DNA from: Bacillus sp. CHD6a | GTDB lineage: Bacteria; Bacillota; Bacilli; Bacillales; Bacillaceae_I | Length of the DNA stretch: 64,000 nt | Direction of reading: 5' to 3' | NCBI RefSeq assembly: GCF_001293645.1 | Contig: NZ_LBMD01000001.1 | Span: 434,001-498,000 of the forward strand | Shown here: positions 16,565 through 25,770 of the stretch, in pieces | Numbering within the stretch: position 1 is the stretch's first letter | Layout of the letters: each line of letters opens with the position of its first letter | The notes under the pieces: model-generated | Told to the model about the DNA's origin: nothing | The model's input: the letters and a program-made list of their open reading frames with translations, nothing else | Databases searched by the model: none | Translations under genes and position numbers: made by a program

Positions 16565-17857
16565 TTATGGATATAGACGGTTTAGTAATCTTGGGAATGG
16601 AATTGCTTCACGAACGTGTTCTGTTCCACTAATCCATGCTACCGTACGTTCAAGTCCAAGACCAAAGCCAGAATGAGGCACGGAGCCGTATTGGCGAAGC
16701 TCTAAGTACCACTTGTATGCATCTGACTCCAAATTATGCTCTTCTAAGCGTTGTTTTAGTAGGTCAAAATCATGAATACGTTCAGATCCACCGATGATTT
16801 CTCCGTAACCTTCTGGTGCAATTAAGTCTGCACATAGTACTACATCGTCGCGCTCAGGATGAGGTTGCATGTAGAATGGCTTAATTCCAACTGGATAATG
16901 AGTAATGAACACAGGCATATCATAGCTTTCAGCAATGGCTGTCTCATGAGGTGCACCGAAATCATCGCCCCACTGGATATCATCAAAGCCTTTTTCATTT
17001 AAGAATTTAATGGCATCATCGTAGGAAATTCTTGGGAAAGGAGCTTGAATTTTTTCAAGTTTTGATACATCTCTATCTAGTATGCCTAATTCCAATTTGC
17101 AGTTTTTCACTACCGATTGAACGATGTAAGAAACATATTGCTCTTGGACAACAAGGTTGTCTTCAAACTCATAGAACGCCATCTCAGGCTCAATCATCCA
17201 GAACTCAATCAAGTGACGTCTAGTTTTAGATTTTTCAGCACGGAATGTCGGTCCAAATGAGAATACTTTACCCAGCGCCATCGCTGCTGCTTCCATATAA
17301 AGTTGTCCACTTTGAGAAAGATATGCGTCTTCGTCAAAGTATTTCGTAGCAAACAGTTCAGATGTTCCTTCAGGAGCACTACCTGTTAATATTGGAGGAT
17401 CAACTTTAGAGAACCCATTTTCGTTAAAGAATTCATAAGTCGCACGAATTACTTCATTTCGAATCTTCATAATGGCATGTTGTTTTTTAGAACGCAACCA
17501 TAAATGACGGTTATCCATTAAGAATTCTGTACCGTGATTTTTTGGAGTGATTGGATAATCAACAGCTTCGTGAATTACTTCCACTCCTGTTACACCAAGT
17601 TCGTATCCAAAAGGTGATCTTTCGTCCTCACGCACGATACCCTTTACATAGACTGACGTTTCTTGAGTAACAGATTTTGCTGCTTGAAATACATTCTCTT
17701 CAACTTCCGCTTTTACGACTACTCCTTGGATGAACCCGGAACCGTCACGTAATTGTAAGAATGCTATCTTCCCGCTAGATCTTTTGTTGGCAATCCAAGC
17801 ACCAATGGTTACTTCTTCTCCAACATGTTTATGTACTTCCGATATTGTTGTTTTCAC
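16565..17857 (-). CDS. asnS: Asparagine--tRNA ligase
   Basis: The 430-residue class II synthetase has an N-terminal OB-fold anticodon-binding domain (1-105), motif 2 [21 protein letters not shown] and motif 3 [15 protein letters not shown]. It charges tRNA-Asn directly. Start is GTG 17857 behind GGAGGG. Its own promoter lies at 17920-17948. It follows aspB, the pair seen in B. subtilis. I see no T-box features in the 70-base leader. Confidence 0.96.
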   Translation of the reverse strand: MKTTISEVHKHVGEEVTIGAWIANKRSSGKIAFLQLRDGSGFIQGVVVKAEVEENVFQAAKSVTQETSVYVKGIVREDERSPFGYELGVTGVEVIHEAVDYPITPKNHGTEFLMDNRHLWLRSKKQHAIMKIRNEVIRATYEFFNENGFSKVDPPILTGSAPEGTSELFATKYFDEDAYLSQSGQLYMEAAAMALGKVFSFGPTFRAEKSKTRRHLIEFWMIEPEMAFYEFEDNLVVQEQYVSYIVQSVVKNCKLELGILDRDVSKLEKIQAPFPRISYDDAIKFLNEKGFDDIQWGDDFGAPHETAIAESYDMPVFITHYPVGIKPFYMQPHPERDDVVLCADLIAPEGYGEIIGGSERIHDFDLLKQRLEEHNLESDAYKWYLELRQYGSVPHSGFGLGLERTVAWISGTEHVREAIPFPRLLNRLYP

Positions 17858-17919
17858 TACTTTATTCCCTCCAGCAATGTTCTTGCAATGTATTTACACT
17901 TTTATGTACATACCCTCTA

Positions 17920-17948
17920 TTATACAAGCCTGTAATATTGTAAGCAAA
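17920..17948 (-). promoter_or_regulatory. SigA promoter of asnS
   Basis: On the minus strand, -35 TTGCTT (17948-17943), 17-bp spacer, -10 TATAAT (17925-17920). The leader would be about 55 bases. Confidence 0.7.
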
Positions 17949-17990
17949 CAATTTTACATACATTCTACAAAAGGTGAAGGCTAAGTAATT

Positions 17991-19178
17991 TTACTTAGCC
18001 GCCACTTTTGCCATATAATTTGCAATTCGTTCTACAGCACTTTCCAATAAGTCCAGACTTGTTGCATAAGAAAGACGAACATAATCATCTGCTCCAAATC
18101 CTGAACCAGGGACAAGTGCCACCTTTTCTTCCTCCAGCAATGCTTTTACAAAACTATCTACATCCTCAAAACCTGCCATTTTAGCAGCTTCAATGGCTTT
18201 TGGGAAAAGATAAAATGCCCCTTGTGGCTTAAGGCAATGAAACCCAGGTATTTGATTTAGTTTTTCAAATATAATATTTAGTCTCTCTTCAAATGCTTGT
18301 CTCATGACTTCTACATCTTCCTGGGGACCTTGGTATGCAGCAATCGTCGCATATTGTGAAATGGATGTAGGGTTTGATGTACTATGGCTAGCCAGGTTTG
18401 TCATAGCGCTAATAATGGTCTGATTTCCGACTGCGTAACCGATTCTCCATCCTGTCATAGAGTGGGATTTGGATACCCCGTTAATGATGACTGTTTGCTC
18501 TTTCAATTCTGGTGAAAGTTGAGCAATGGATACATGTTGGTTTCCAGCATAGAGAAGTTTTTCATAAATCTCATCTGATACAATAAGAATATCATGCTCT
18601 AAACATACTTTCCCAAGCGCTTCTAGTTCTTCCTTGGTATAAACCATTCCAGTCGGGTTGCTTGGAGAGTTTAATACTACTGCTTTCGTTTTAGGAGTAA
18701 TCGTGGCTTTCAGTTGATCTGCAGTAATTTTAAATTGATTTTCTTCTTTCCCTTCTACATATACAGGTACACCTTCAGCAAGCTTTACTTGTTCTGGATA
18801 GCTAACCCAATAAGGAGTTGGAATAATCACTTCGTCCCCTTCATCAAGTATAACTTGGAAAAGAGTATACAGCGCATGTTTAGCCCCGATACAAACAATC
18901 ACTTCTGATGGTTTATATGTTAACTCCTGATCACGTTCAAGCTTAAGGATGATCTCTTTTTTCAAGGCAGGAAGTCCGCCTGATGGCGTATACTTAGTAA
19001 ATCCTTTATCCATCGCCTCTTTTGCAGCATCCATTATATGTGCTGGTGTATTGAAGTCAGGCTCTCCTGCACCTAAACCAATGACATCATGGCCAGCGTC
19101 TTTCAATTCTTTCGCCTTTGCGGTGATTTCTAAAGTGGTGGATGGTGTTAACGTTGATACCCTTTTGGCTAATTTCAT
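17991..19178 (-). CDS. aspB: Aspartate aminotransferase
   Basis: The 395-residue PLP enzyme of subfamily I-gamma starts MKLAKRVSTLTPSTTLEITA. The PLP lysine is in NGVSKSHSMTGWRIGYAVG; SPSNPTG and the C-terminal substrate arginine region VRLSYATS are present. It interconverts aspartate and oxaloacetate with 2-oxoglutarate. ATG 19178 follows GGGAGG; a longer frame to 19199 has no support. The stop codon lies inside a GGCTAAGTAA/TTACTTAGCC hairpin at 17979-18000 that lacks a good T tract. Confidence 0.94.
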   Translation of the reverse strand: MKLAKRVSTLTPSTTLEITAKAKELKDAGHDVIGLGAGEPDFNTPAHIMDAAKEAMDKGFTKYTPSGGLPALKKEIILKLERDQELTYKPSEVIVCIGAKHALYTLFQVILDEGDEVIIPTPYWVSYPEQVKLAEGVPVYVEGKEENQFKITADQLKATITPKTKAVVLNSPSNPTGMVYTKEELEALGKVCLEHDILIVSDEIYEKLLYAGNQHVSIAQLSPELKEQTVIINGVSKSHSMTGWRIGYAVGNQTIISAMTNLASHSTSNPTSISQYATIAAYQGPQEDVEVMRQAFEERLNIIFEKLNQIPGFHCLKPQGAFYLFPKAIEAAKMAGFEDVDSFVKALLEEEKVALVPGSGFGADDYVRLSYATSLDLLESAVERIANYMAKVAAK

Positions 19179-19198
19179 TTTACTTCCTCCCGCTACCA

Positions 19199-19672
19199 TT
19201 AAAAGATTATTCGTTGAAAATATTCGCCATTTTCAAATTTAATAAAGTACAGATTATACTGATCATTGATGTCTTTATATTTAATTTCCCATAATGGGGT
19301 GTTTTTTTCCATTGCAAGAGAGATGGAAATAATCTCTTTTGGCTCCCTGTCCGTTTGAAGATAGTTCAAAACATCTTCCCTTGGAATTCCGTCCTTCTTT
19401 TTCATCGTACGGACAATTTCCTTGCTTTCTTTGACCCATACTACAAGCTCTTCCTTCTTACTATCCATTCCATGAACAATTACAAAGGAGTCTGTTCCAT
19501 TGTATGCCGCTACATCTTCCACTGTTTGTAGCTCTGCCCCTTTTTGGGCAACTGCCACCCCTTTTTCCATCTGGTCTTTTACTGGTGACATGGCTGTTTG
19601 GTATATAGAGATAAATTGCCACAAAATGATAATGGCAATCATGATAATGCTAAAAATAATCCATTTTTTCAT
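19199..19672 (-). CDS. ypmB: YpmB-like membrane-anchored PepSY-type protein
   Basis: The 157-residue protein has an N-terminal membrane helix (WIIFSIIMIAIIILWQFISI, residues 4-23) and an extracytoplasmic part with two PepSY-like repeats, as in YpmB. Function unknown. It sits between ypmA and aspB as in B. subtilis, 20 bases upstream of the aspB start. Confidence 0.85.
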   Translation of the reverse strand: MKKWIIFSIIMIAIIILWQFISIYQTAMSPVKDQMEKGVAVAQKGAELQTVEDVAAYNGTDSFVIVHGMDSKKEELVVWVKESKEIVRTMKKKDGIPREDVLNYLQTDREPKEIISISLAMEKNTPLWEIKYKDINDQYNLYFIKFENGEYFQRIIF

Positions 19673-19684
19673 TTCATCACTTCT

Positions 19685-19855
19685 TTATGTACGATATATT
19701 GTAAATACAGCTTTTTCTTTATTTTCCTGGTCTAAAGCCAAGCCGAACATAAGGTTTTCTCTTTTTAATGTTCTGTTTAATGTATCCACGATTTTATATA
19801 AATCCGATGAATTCTCTACTGTTACAGTTGACAAAACCTCAATTTTACTTTCCAT
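19685..19855 (-). CDS. ypmA: YpmA-like small protein (DUF4264)
   Basis: A 56-residue protein, MESKIEVLSTVTVENSSDLY through NLMFGLALDQENKEKAVFTI and YRT. This is the DUF4264/YpmA pattern, including the MFGLALD block. Function unknown. AGGAGG lies 8 bases upstream of the ATG at 19855. Too short for the usual cut-off but clearly real by conservation of position before ypmB. Confidence 0.82.
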   Translation of the reverse strand: MESKIEVLSTVTVENSSDLYKIVDTLNRTLKRENLMFGLALDQENKEKAVFTIYRT

Positions 19856-20033
19856 CCCAAAATCCTCCTGCGTTTAAACAATTTTTGTTACTTATAGTGA
19901 CCTGTATTGTCGGTTAGAATATAAGTACTGAATCACCTATAGTGTTCAAACACATTATAACAGTTTCTATTCAGTTTAGTACATTGATGTACGTGAAAGT
20001 ATAAAATTTGCTCCTATCCCACACCAACTTGAT

Positions 20034-20071
20034 GGGTGAATCTTTCTGAAATGGAAGATTCACCCCTTTTT
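20034..20071 (+). terminator. Orphan intrinsic terminator on the plus strand
   Basis: GGGTGAATCTT (20034-20044) pairs with AAGATTCACCC (20055-20065), followed by CTTTTTAT. The T tail is on the plus strand, yet no plus-strand gene lies upstream. On the minus strand it would end readthrough from dinG only poorly. Confidence 0.55.
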
Positions 20072-20084
20072 ATTTAAGCCGCAT

Positions 20085-20440
20085 GACTTCAGAGAAAGGC
20101 TTCGCTTTCCTAGGGGCTGACGTGAGCCTCCTTGGATACGCCGAAGCCACTGAAAAAGACCTTGATTTTGAAATTTTACTAAACACCGCTGTGGATTTCC
20201 GCAAATGGCTTCGCTTTCCTAGGGGCGCTGCTGGAGCCTCCTCTGCTACGCCTGCGGGGTCTCCACCTAGCGCTATCTCCCTCAGGAGTCTTCGCCTTTT
20301 GCTCCAATCCACCGCTAGGAATCGTAAAAAACATTACGTCATCAGTTTTTCAGTGGCTTGGCTACGCATGTGGGGTCTCCACCTAGCGCTATTTCCCTCA
20401 GGAGTCTATGCCATTTGTTCCAATGACCAGCTAGGAGTCC
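20085..20440. repeat. Repeat block 2: 128-bp element with flanking halves
   Basis: One full element lies at 20188-20315 (ends GCTGTGGATT and AATCCACCGC, 128 bp). A half element at about 20089-20147 is joined to it by the linker GCCACTGAAAAAG to AAACACCGCTG, and another half lies at about 20358-20434 after TTTTTCAGTGGC. The order is that of block 1 in reverse orientation. The whole 684-bp gap between ypmA and dinG holds only this block and the hairpin at 20034. Confidence 0.85.
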
Positions 20441-20539
20441 ATAAAAACTTTGGGTTTTCAGTTTTTTAGTGGCCTTGCTTTGCCGGTGGGATCTCAACAT
20501 TGTCGCTTCTACTTCCTGCATTACTTCAACTGCTTTAGC

Positions 20540-23074
20540 CTAGTTTATATTATTCAAAATTGCAAAGAAGGAGTCTTTCTTTACAATTGCGTTAGGGATG
20601 GCTTGTAGGAAGGTGTTACCGTACCTTTTTTCCACCACTCGTTTATCAAAGATGAATATTTCTTTTGGACCTTCTGCTTCTAAAAAGCGATCTATCATGG
20701 CTTTGAATCTTAATACTGCTATCGGTAATGATACATCTGTAAATGAATTGCGGCCTTGTCCCTCTAGAGTGGCAATTTTAGCTGCCATGACCGGTTCGTC
20801 CATCGATTTGAAAGGAAGTCGCATAATAACGAGTTTGTCTATTCTTTCACCTTGTAAGTTAACTTCTTCTAGGAATCCGTTTGTAACCAACAGGATTGCC
20901 TTTTCAAAGTTGGCTGCAGCTTTTAGTATCTTTTGCTTTCCTCCTGACAAACTACTTTGACTGACCACTACGGTTTCATCTGCATTTGGGAGGGATTTAA
21001 TCGCCTGATAAACAGCAGACAACATCTCAAGGGAAGAAAAGGTAACCAGAATTCTTCCGCCTCTATCTTCCAAAAGCTCTAATAGTTGCATGGCAGCGAT
21101 CTCGATGAATACTTCATTTTTCCCTCTTGTAATTGCTGGCATATCTGTGGGAATAAATACATCTGGATAATTAGTTCCTGCGTTTTCAACAGTTATGGTC
21201 TTAGGATAGAAGTCTGTCAGTCCTAACTCCTCAAGCATATAATCAAAATTGTTGTCCACACTTAATGCTGGTGAAATAAAAAGTATACTACTTTTTTGCT
21301 GATAAAACTTTTCAGCAAGAGTATGGGAAACGTCAAGAGGTTGTTCATAAATGGTAACCGAATTCTTTGCCCCTTTTGTATGCACATCAAACCACGTTAA
21401 TCCATGCTTCTCCATACTGAACAACAGGGCGTGAAAGGTATCCCTCATTTGCTTCAAAGGTGTTGAATCAGTCTCTTTTTCCATCGACAAAAGGACTTCT
21501 GTCAATTTCATATACAGCCTTTGGGCAGCTTCTAAAACAGCATACCACCCAGGTGATTTTTCCTTCAACACATCATATCTGTATATTACCCTCGATTGCC
21601 CTTTTTTGGTTCTCAAAAGACAGTAGCTTCGGATTAAACGAAAAGCCTCGTCCAACTCTTCTTTTGCCTGTTGGACGACAATGGTTTCCTTTAGCCTTGA
21701 TAAAGCAAAATATAAATCAAGATAGCTGATTTCTTTTCCGAGGAACCTGCTTACACTTTGGTTAAATAGATTGGCATCTTCTACGAGAAAATGGTCCGTT
21801 TGTCTAAATGCTTCAGGCTTCCAAATTTCCTTTGCTAAAAACATGTGATTAGTAAAAATTAGGGAAGCACTTTGTACCCTATTCTTTGCTCTTGAATAAA
21901 AACAAAGGTCATCTTGTTGGTCATCAGTTGAATCACCGTAAGAACAATTGATTGAATCCCACAGCAATCTACCCCCAGACGACAGTGAGAGTTCTTCCAT
22001 ATCTCCGGTTTCAGTTTCTGTTAACCAAACGAGAATCTGCGCCTTTGTTAATACAGCATCATAGTTATCATCAGCTTCTTCTAACATCGTCACTAACCTC
22101 GACAAGCTAAGATAATAATACTTTCCTTTTATTTCTGATAAGAGAAATGCCGCATGCATATTTAGTGCTAAGACCTGTTTTTCAAGCTCCTGCTTCGTTT
22201 CTTTCGTTGCAGAACTCACTACCACTTTTTTATTATTTTCCAGTGCAAAAGCCAGAGCGCCTAACGTATGCATTTTGTGAGATGCTGTAATTTCCAATAA
22301 ACCATGTTGCCTAGCATCGAGAAGGGAAGCCAACTCTTTATCAATGGGATTTAGTAGGCTTTTAACTTTTGTTAGCATCGTACTTTTCACTTTTGCTAGT
22401 TCTTCAATAGGCTGTAGTGAAGCTTTTCTAACTGCAAGTTTTTTATCATATAGAGCATGTTTAAGAGAAGATGACACACCCTTTTGTTGAAATAAAAGGT
22501 AAATATCACTTTTCATCGTATGTAAAAATGTATGTAACTGATTGATTGTAACGGAGGGTAGATGTTGAATCTTCTCCATTAGCTTTAAAAAAATAATGGC
22601 TGTTGCTTCTGCATCACTATCTGCTCTATGTGGATTGTCATGATTCAACTCATAAAAAATAGATAAGTCCGTTAATTTATAGCTTTTTTGTGTAGGCAGT
22701 AAAATCCTGGCCAGTTCAACTGTATCGAATGTATTTCCTGAAAATCTAGGTTGTCCGCTAGTTTTCAACTCATGTTGCAAAAAAGAAAGATCAAAAGGTA
22801 CATTGTGTGCCACTAAGGACGAACCTTTTAGCATTTCACTCAACATTGGAGCTATTTGCGCAAAAGTTGGAGCCCTGTCGACCATTTCTTGATTAATATT
22901 GGTTAGTTGTTCAATAAAAGGCGGGATGGTACATTGAGGATTCACAAAGCTTGCAAATCGCTCGACTATTTCACCATCTTCTATTAAAACAGCGCCAACT
23001 TGTATTATTTTGTCATTTTTCTTGGGAGTATTCCCTGTCGTTTCCAAGTCAAGAACGACAAATCGCTGTTTCAT
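20540..23074 (-). CDS. dinG: DinG-family protein: intact DEDDh exonuclease, degenerate helicase domain
   Basis: The 844-residue protein has an N-terminal DEDDh 3'-5' exonuclease domain (1-170): DLETTG (D9, E11), HNVPFDLSFL (D95) and HRADSDAEAT (H149, D154). The remainder aligns by eye with the DinG helicase (TNHMFLAKE, and near the end ATLEGQGRNSFTDVSLPIAV), but the Walker A region reads EITASHKMHT instead of EAGTGTGKS, the DEAH box reads EDAN, and motif VI reads IDRFLEAE instead of GRLIR. Only two cysteines remain in the Fe-S region. It is therefore probably a nuclease without ATPase. B. subtilis DinG is longer, about 930 residues. Confidence 0.9.
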   Translation of the reverse strand: MKQRFVVLDLETTGNTPKKNDKIIQVGAVLIEDGEIVERFASFVNPQCTIPPFIEQLTNINQEMVDRAPTFAQIAPMLSEMLKGSSLVAHNVPFDLSFLQHELKTSGQPRFSGNTFDTVELARILLPTQKSYKLTDLSIFYELNHDNPHRADSDAEATAIIFLKLMEKIQHLPSVTINQLHTFLHTMKSDIYLLFQQKGVSSSLKHALYDKKLAVRKASLQPIEELAKVKSTMLTKVKSLLNPIDKELASLLDARQHGLLEITASHKMHTLGALAFALENNKKVVVSSATKETKQELEKQVLALNMHAAFLLSEIKGKYYYLSLSRLVTMLEEADDNYDAVLTKAQILVWLTETETGDMEELSLSSGGRLLWDSINCSYGDSTDDQQDDLCFYSRAKNRVQSASLIFTNHMFLAKEIWKPEAFRQTDHFLVEDANLFNQSVSRFLGKEISYLDLYFALSRLKETIVVQQAKEELDEAFRLIRSYCLLRTKKGQSRVIYRYDVLKEKSPGWYAVLEAAQRLYMKLTEVLLSMEKETDSTPLKQMRDTFHALLFSMEKHGLTWFDVHTKGAKNSVTIYEQPLDVSHTLAEKFYQQKSSILFISPALSVDNNFDYMLEELGLTDFYPKTITVENAGTNYPDVFIPTDMPAITRGKNEVFIEIAAMQLLELLEDRGGRILVTFSSLEMLSAVYQAIKSLPNADETVVVSQSSLSGGKQKILKAAANFEKAILLVTNGFLEEVNLQGERIDKLVIMRLPFKSMDEPVMAAKIATLEGQGRNSFTDVSLPIAVLRFKAMIDRFLEAEGPKEIFIFDKRVVEKRYGNTFLQAIPNAIVKKDSFFAILNNIN

Positions 23075-23234
23075 TCATTCCACCTCATTACATCTGTTCA
23101 ACATATATAAAAGGTACCATAGACATCACCTGAAAAAAATATGTATTTTTATTTTTCCCATGTTTAAATAGAAAAACCCCCTGTTTTGAGGGGGCCACTG
23201 AAAAGTCATTGAATTAAGACTGTGCTTAGCCACC

Positions 23235-23423
23235 GCTGTTGATTTCCCCAAAAGGCTTCGCTTTCCTAGGGGCACTGCTGGACCCTCCTCGGCTTCGCCT
23301 GTGGGTTCTCCACCTAGCGCTATTTCCCTCAGGACAAGGAAGGCTTCGGCAGTGATTCATCGCACGAAGAAAATGCGTTAGCATTTTCGAGGAGACTTCC
23401 TGCCTTTCACTGCAATCAACAGG
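23235..23423. repeat. Repeat block 3: 128-bp element carrying a ~61-bp insertion
   Basis: Ends are GCTGTTGATT (23235-23244) and AATCAACAGG (23414-23423). The left and right parts match the other elements (TAGGGGCACTGCTGGA, CACCTAGCGCTATTTCCCTC). In the right arm a module of about 61 bp with GGCTTCGGCAGTGATTCATC and the hairpin GAAAATGCgttaGCATTTTC replaces the direct junction. The same module is present in block 1 near 6085-6135. Confidence 0.82.
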
Positions 23424-23440
23424 GTGTTCTATAAATATTT

Positions 23441-23824
23441 TTACATAATTGTTGCTGCTGGTTCTGTGCCTAGCATTTCAATTATTTCATTATATTCGTT
23501 CATGACGGCGACTTTAGGTTGATGGTCTTTTACTTTTTCCTCCGCCATCATAGCATAGGATAGGACGATGATAACGTCACCTTCTTGAACGAGTCTTGCT
23601 GCTGCACCGTTTAGACAAAAGTCTTTTCCGCCTCTTTTACCTGGTATAATATATGTTTCAAAGCGTGCACCATTATTGTTGTTCACAATTTGCACTTTTT
23701 CATTTGCAGCCATACCAACCGCATCGAGAATATCCTCGTCAATGGTAATACTGCCAACATAATTTAAATTAGATTCAGTAACTCTAGCACGATGTATTTT
23801 TGCATTCATTAGTGTACGAAACAA
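23441..23824 (-). CDS. panD: Aspartate 1-decarboxylase (proenzyme)
   Basis: The 127-residue protein starts [20 protein letters not shown] and has the self-cleavage site Gly24-Ser25 in NYVGSITID that makes the pyruvoyl group. It converts L-aspartate to beta-alanine for pantothenate. The family length is 127. It is the last gene of panBCD, three bases after panC. Confidence 0.96.
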   Translation of the reverse strand: MFRTLMNAKIHRARVTESNLNYVGSITIDEDILDAVGMAANEKVQIVNNNNGARFETYIIPGKRGGKDFCLNGAAARLVQEGDVIIVLSYAMMAEEKVKDHQPKVAVMNEYNEIIEMLGTEPAATIM

Positions 23825-23827
23825 TTA

Positions 23828-24688
23828 TTATTCCCCCTTAGAATATGAAAAAACAATGTTGTCAATTAGCCTTGCCTTTGAAAACTTCACTGCAATAGCA
23901 ATGATGATACTCTCCTCTTCCTTTACCTTCTTTAGTTCTTGAAGGGTCGGGTACGCGTAAATCTCCACATATTCCGCACTGTGTCCTGTATGAAGGTAAA
24001 TATAGTCCTCCAATTCTTTTTTTACAGTATGGACATCCAATCCTTCTTCCATTTTCAACTTACCGAGTGTAAGTGCTTTATACAGGGATGGGGCTTTGCT
24101 TCTCTCCTCGTCGCTTAAATATACATTCCGGGAGCTTTTTGCCAAACCATCTTCTTCCCGCACTGTCCCTACTCTCACCAATTCAATTGGCAGATGATAG
24201 TCATTTATCAAACCGTCAATCACGGCAACTTGCTGTGCATCTTTCATGCCGAAGTATGCTGTATCTGGTGTAACAATCTGAAAAAGTTTCATGACAACAG
24301 TCGCTACTCCGTCAAAATGGCCCGGACGATGTTTTCCACAAAGAACATCCACTCTCTGTTCCACTTTTATGAGGGTGGTTCGATTCTCTTTGTACATTTC
24401 TTCTACTGACGGGTAAAAAAGATAGTCCACTCCCCTTAATTTTGCAATCTCTTCATCCCGTATAAAGTCACGAGGATAGGCTTCTAAATCCTCATTAGGT
24501 CCGAACTGCAAAGGATTTACAAAAATACTTAAGACAACAATATCATTGTTTTCTCGAGCTTCCTTTAGTAATGTTTGGTGTCCTTCATGTAGAAACCCCA
24601 TGGTAGGAACAAAGCCGATTTTTTTACCTTGTTGCTTTTCTATTTGTATGACATGTTGCATGTCGGTTATTTGTTTAATGATTTTCAC
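23828..24688 (-). CDS. panC: Pantothenate synthetase
   Basis: The 286-residue ATP-dependent ligase joins pantoate and beta-alanine. Motifs: GFVPTMGFLHEGHQTLLKEA (HxGH nucleotide site), VNPLQFGPNEDLEAYPRD, RPGHFDGVATVVMKLF and VREEDGLAKSSRNVYL (KSSRN loop). Start is GTG 24688; its ribosome site GGGGG lies in the last codons of panB, so the genes are coupled. Confidence 0.96.
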   Translation of the reverse strand: MKIIKQITDMQHVIQIEKQQGKKIGFVPTMGFLHEGHQTLLKEARENNDIVVLSIFVNPLQFGPNEDLEAYPRDFIRDEEIAKLRGVDYLFYPSVEEMYKENRTTLIKVEQRVDVLCGKHRPGHFDGVATVVMKLFQIVTPDTAYFGMKDAQQVAVIDGLINDYHLPIELVRVGTVREEDGLAKSSRNVYLSDEERSKAPSLYKALTLGKLKMEEGLDVHTVKKELEDYIYLHTGHSAEYVEIYAYPTLQELKKVKEEESIIIAIAVKFSKARLIDNIVFSYSKGE

Positions 24689-24691
24689 TTT

Positions 24692-25522
24692 TTATCCCCC
24701 ATATAAACGGTGCAGTGTTTCCTCTTTCATCGTAAAACTGTGTTCAGGTTTAGGAAAAGCATTTTCTTTCACCTCTTGTACAAACTGTTGCAGACCTTCT
24801 TTCATCAACATTTGGGCATCTACATAGGAATGTACAAACTTTGGAACTCGGTCCACCCCGTATTTCACCACATCGTGATAAACGAGCACCTGTCCATCAA
24901 CATCAACACCTGCACCTATGCCAATTACCGGAATGGTCAGTTGAGCAGCAATGTCCTTTGCTAGTTGCTTTGGCACGCATTCTAATACAAGGGCCATTGC
25001 ACCTGCCTCTTCAGCTGTCCTTGCATCTTGGATCATTTTCTTGGCACTTTCTACATCTTTCCCCTGTACTTTGTAGCCGCCAAGAACCCCTACAGATTGA
25101 GGAGTCAGCCCTAAATGGGCAACCACTGGAATACCGGCACTTGTCAGAGTGGAGATAACATGGAACACTTCCCCGCCGCCTTCCACTTTCAACGCATGGG
25201 CCCCCGATTCCTGAACGATTCTTTTGGCATTTAAAAGGGTGTTTTCCATTGAAAGGTGATAGGACATAAATGGCATATCGGTAACGATAAAAGTAGATAG
25301 TGCCCCTCTTTTCACCGCTTTCGTGTGATGAATCATGTCATCCACTGTAACAGGTACAGTAGATTCGTAACCAAGCACGACCATACCAAGAGAATCACCC
25401 ACAAGTATCATGTCCACTCCCGCTTCTTCAGCTAGCTTTGCAGAGGGATAATCGTATGCTGTTAACATGGCGATTTTCTCATTATTTTTTTTCATTTTTA
25501 AAAAGTCTGATGTAGTTTTCAT
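24692..25522 (-). CDS. panB: 3-methyl-2-oxobutanoate hydroxymethyltransferase
   Basis: The 276-residue enzyme makes ketopantoate from alpha-ketoisovalerate and methylene-tetrahydrofolate. Visible: [38 protein letters not shown] (metal-site DS), [14 protein letters not shown] and GIGAG. AAAGGAGG precedes the ATG at 25522. First gene of panBCD. Confidence 0.96.
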   Translation of the reverse strand: MKTTSDFLKMKKNNEKIAMLTAYDYPSAKLAEEAGVDMILVGDSLGMVVLGYESTVPVTVDDMIHHTKAVKRGALSTFIVTDMPFMSYHLSMENTLLNAKRIVQESGAHALKVEGGGEVFHVISTLTSAGIPVVAHLGLTPQSVGVLGGYKVQGKDVESAKKMIQDARTAEEAGAMALVLECVPKQLAKDIAAQLTIPVIGIGAGVDVDGQVLVYHDVVKYGVDRVPKFVHSYVDAQMLMKEGLQQFVQEVKENAFPKPEHSFTMKEETLHRLYGG

Positions 25523-25674
25523 TTTCCGTCCTCCTTTTTAGTAAGGAGAGGAAAAGAACCGAAAAAATCCCTCTTTTGCGCATGCGAAAGAAGGATGTGG
25601 TGTTAAGCTCAAAAAATCATTCAGTTCAATCCCTCTGTCCCAGTCCTTTGGATCAAGGCAGATATTTGGTTGGT

Positions 25675-25702
25675 TGTATAAAAATTTTTGAGAAGTTGTC
25701 AG
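25675..25702 (-). promoter_or_regulatory. Possible promoter of panBCD
   Basis: On the minus strand CTGACA (25702-25697), 16-bp spacer, TATACA (25680-25675), about 150 bases upstream of panB. Match is moderate. Confidence 0.35.
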
Positions 25703-25770
25703 GTGCAGTTCTTTAATAGATACTGCCCAACACCATTATTATAGTGTATGTGATGAAAGAATGCCATCAT

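Noticed and set aside
17858-17990. T-box leader before asnS
   Set aside because: The leader from the promoter is only about 55 bases and has no T-box motif.
20540-23074. Frameshift as the cause of the missing DinG motifs
   Set aside because: Frame is open for 844 codons and flanking helicase blocks stay aligned.
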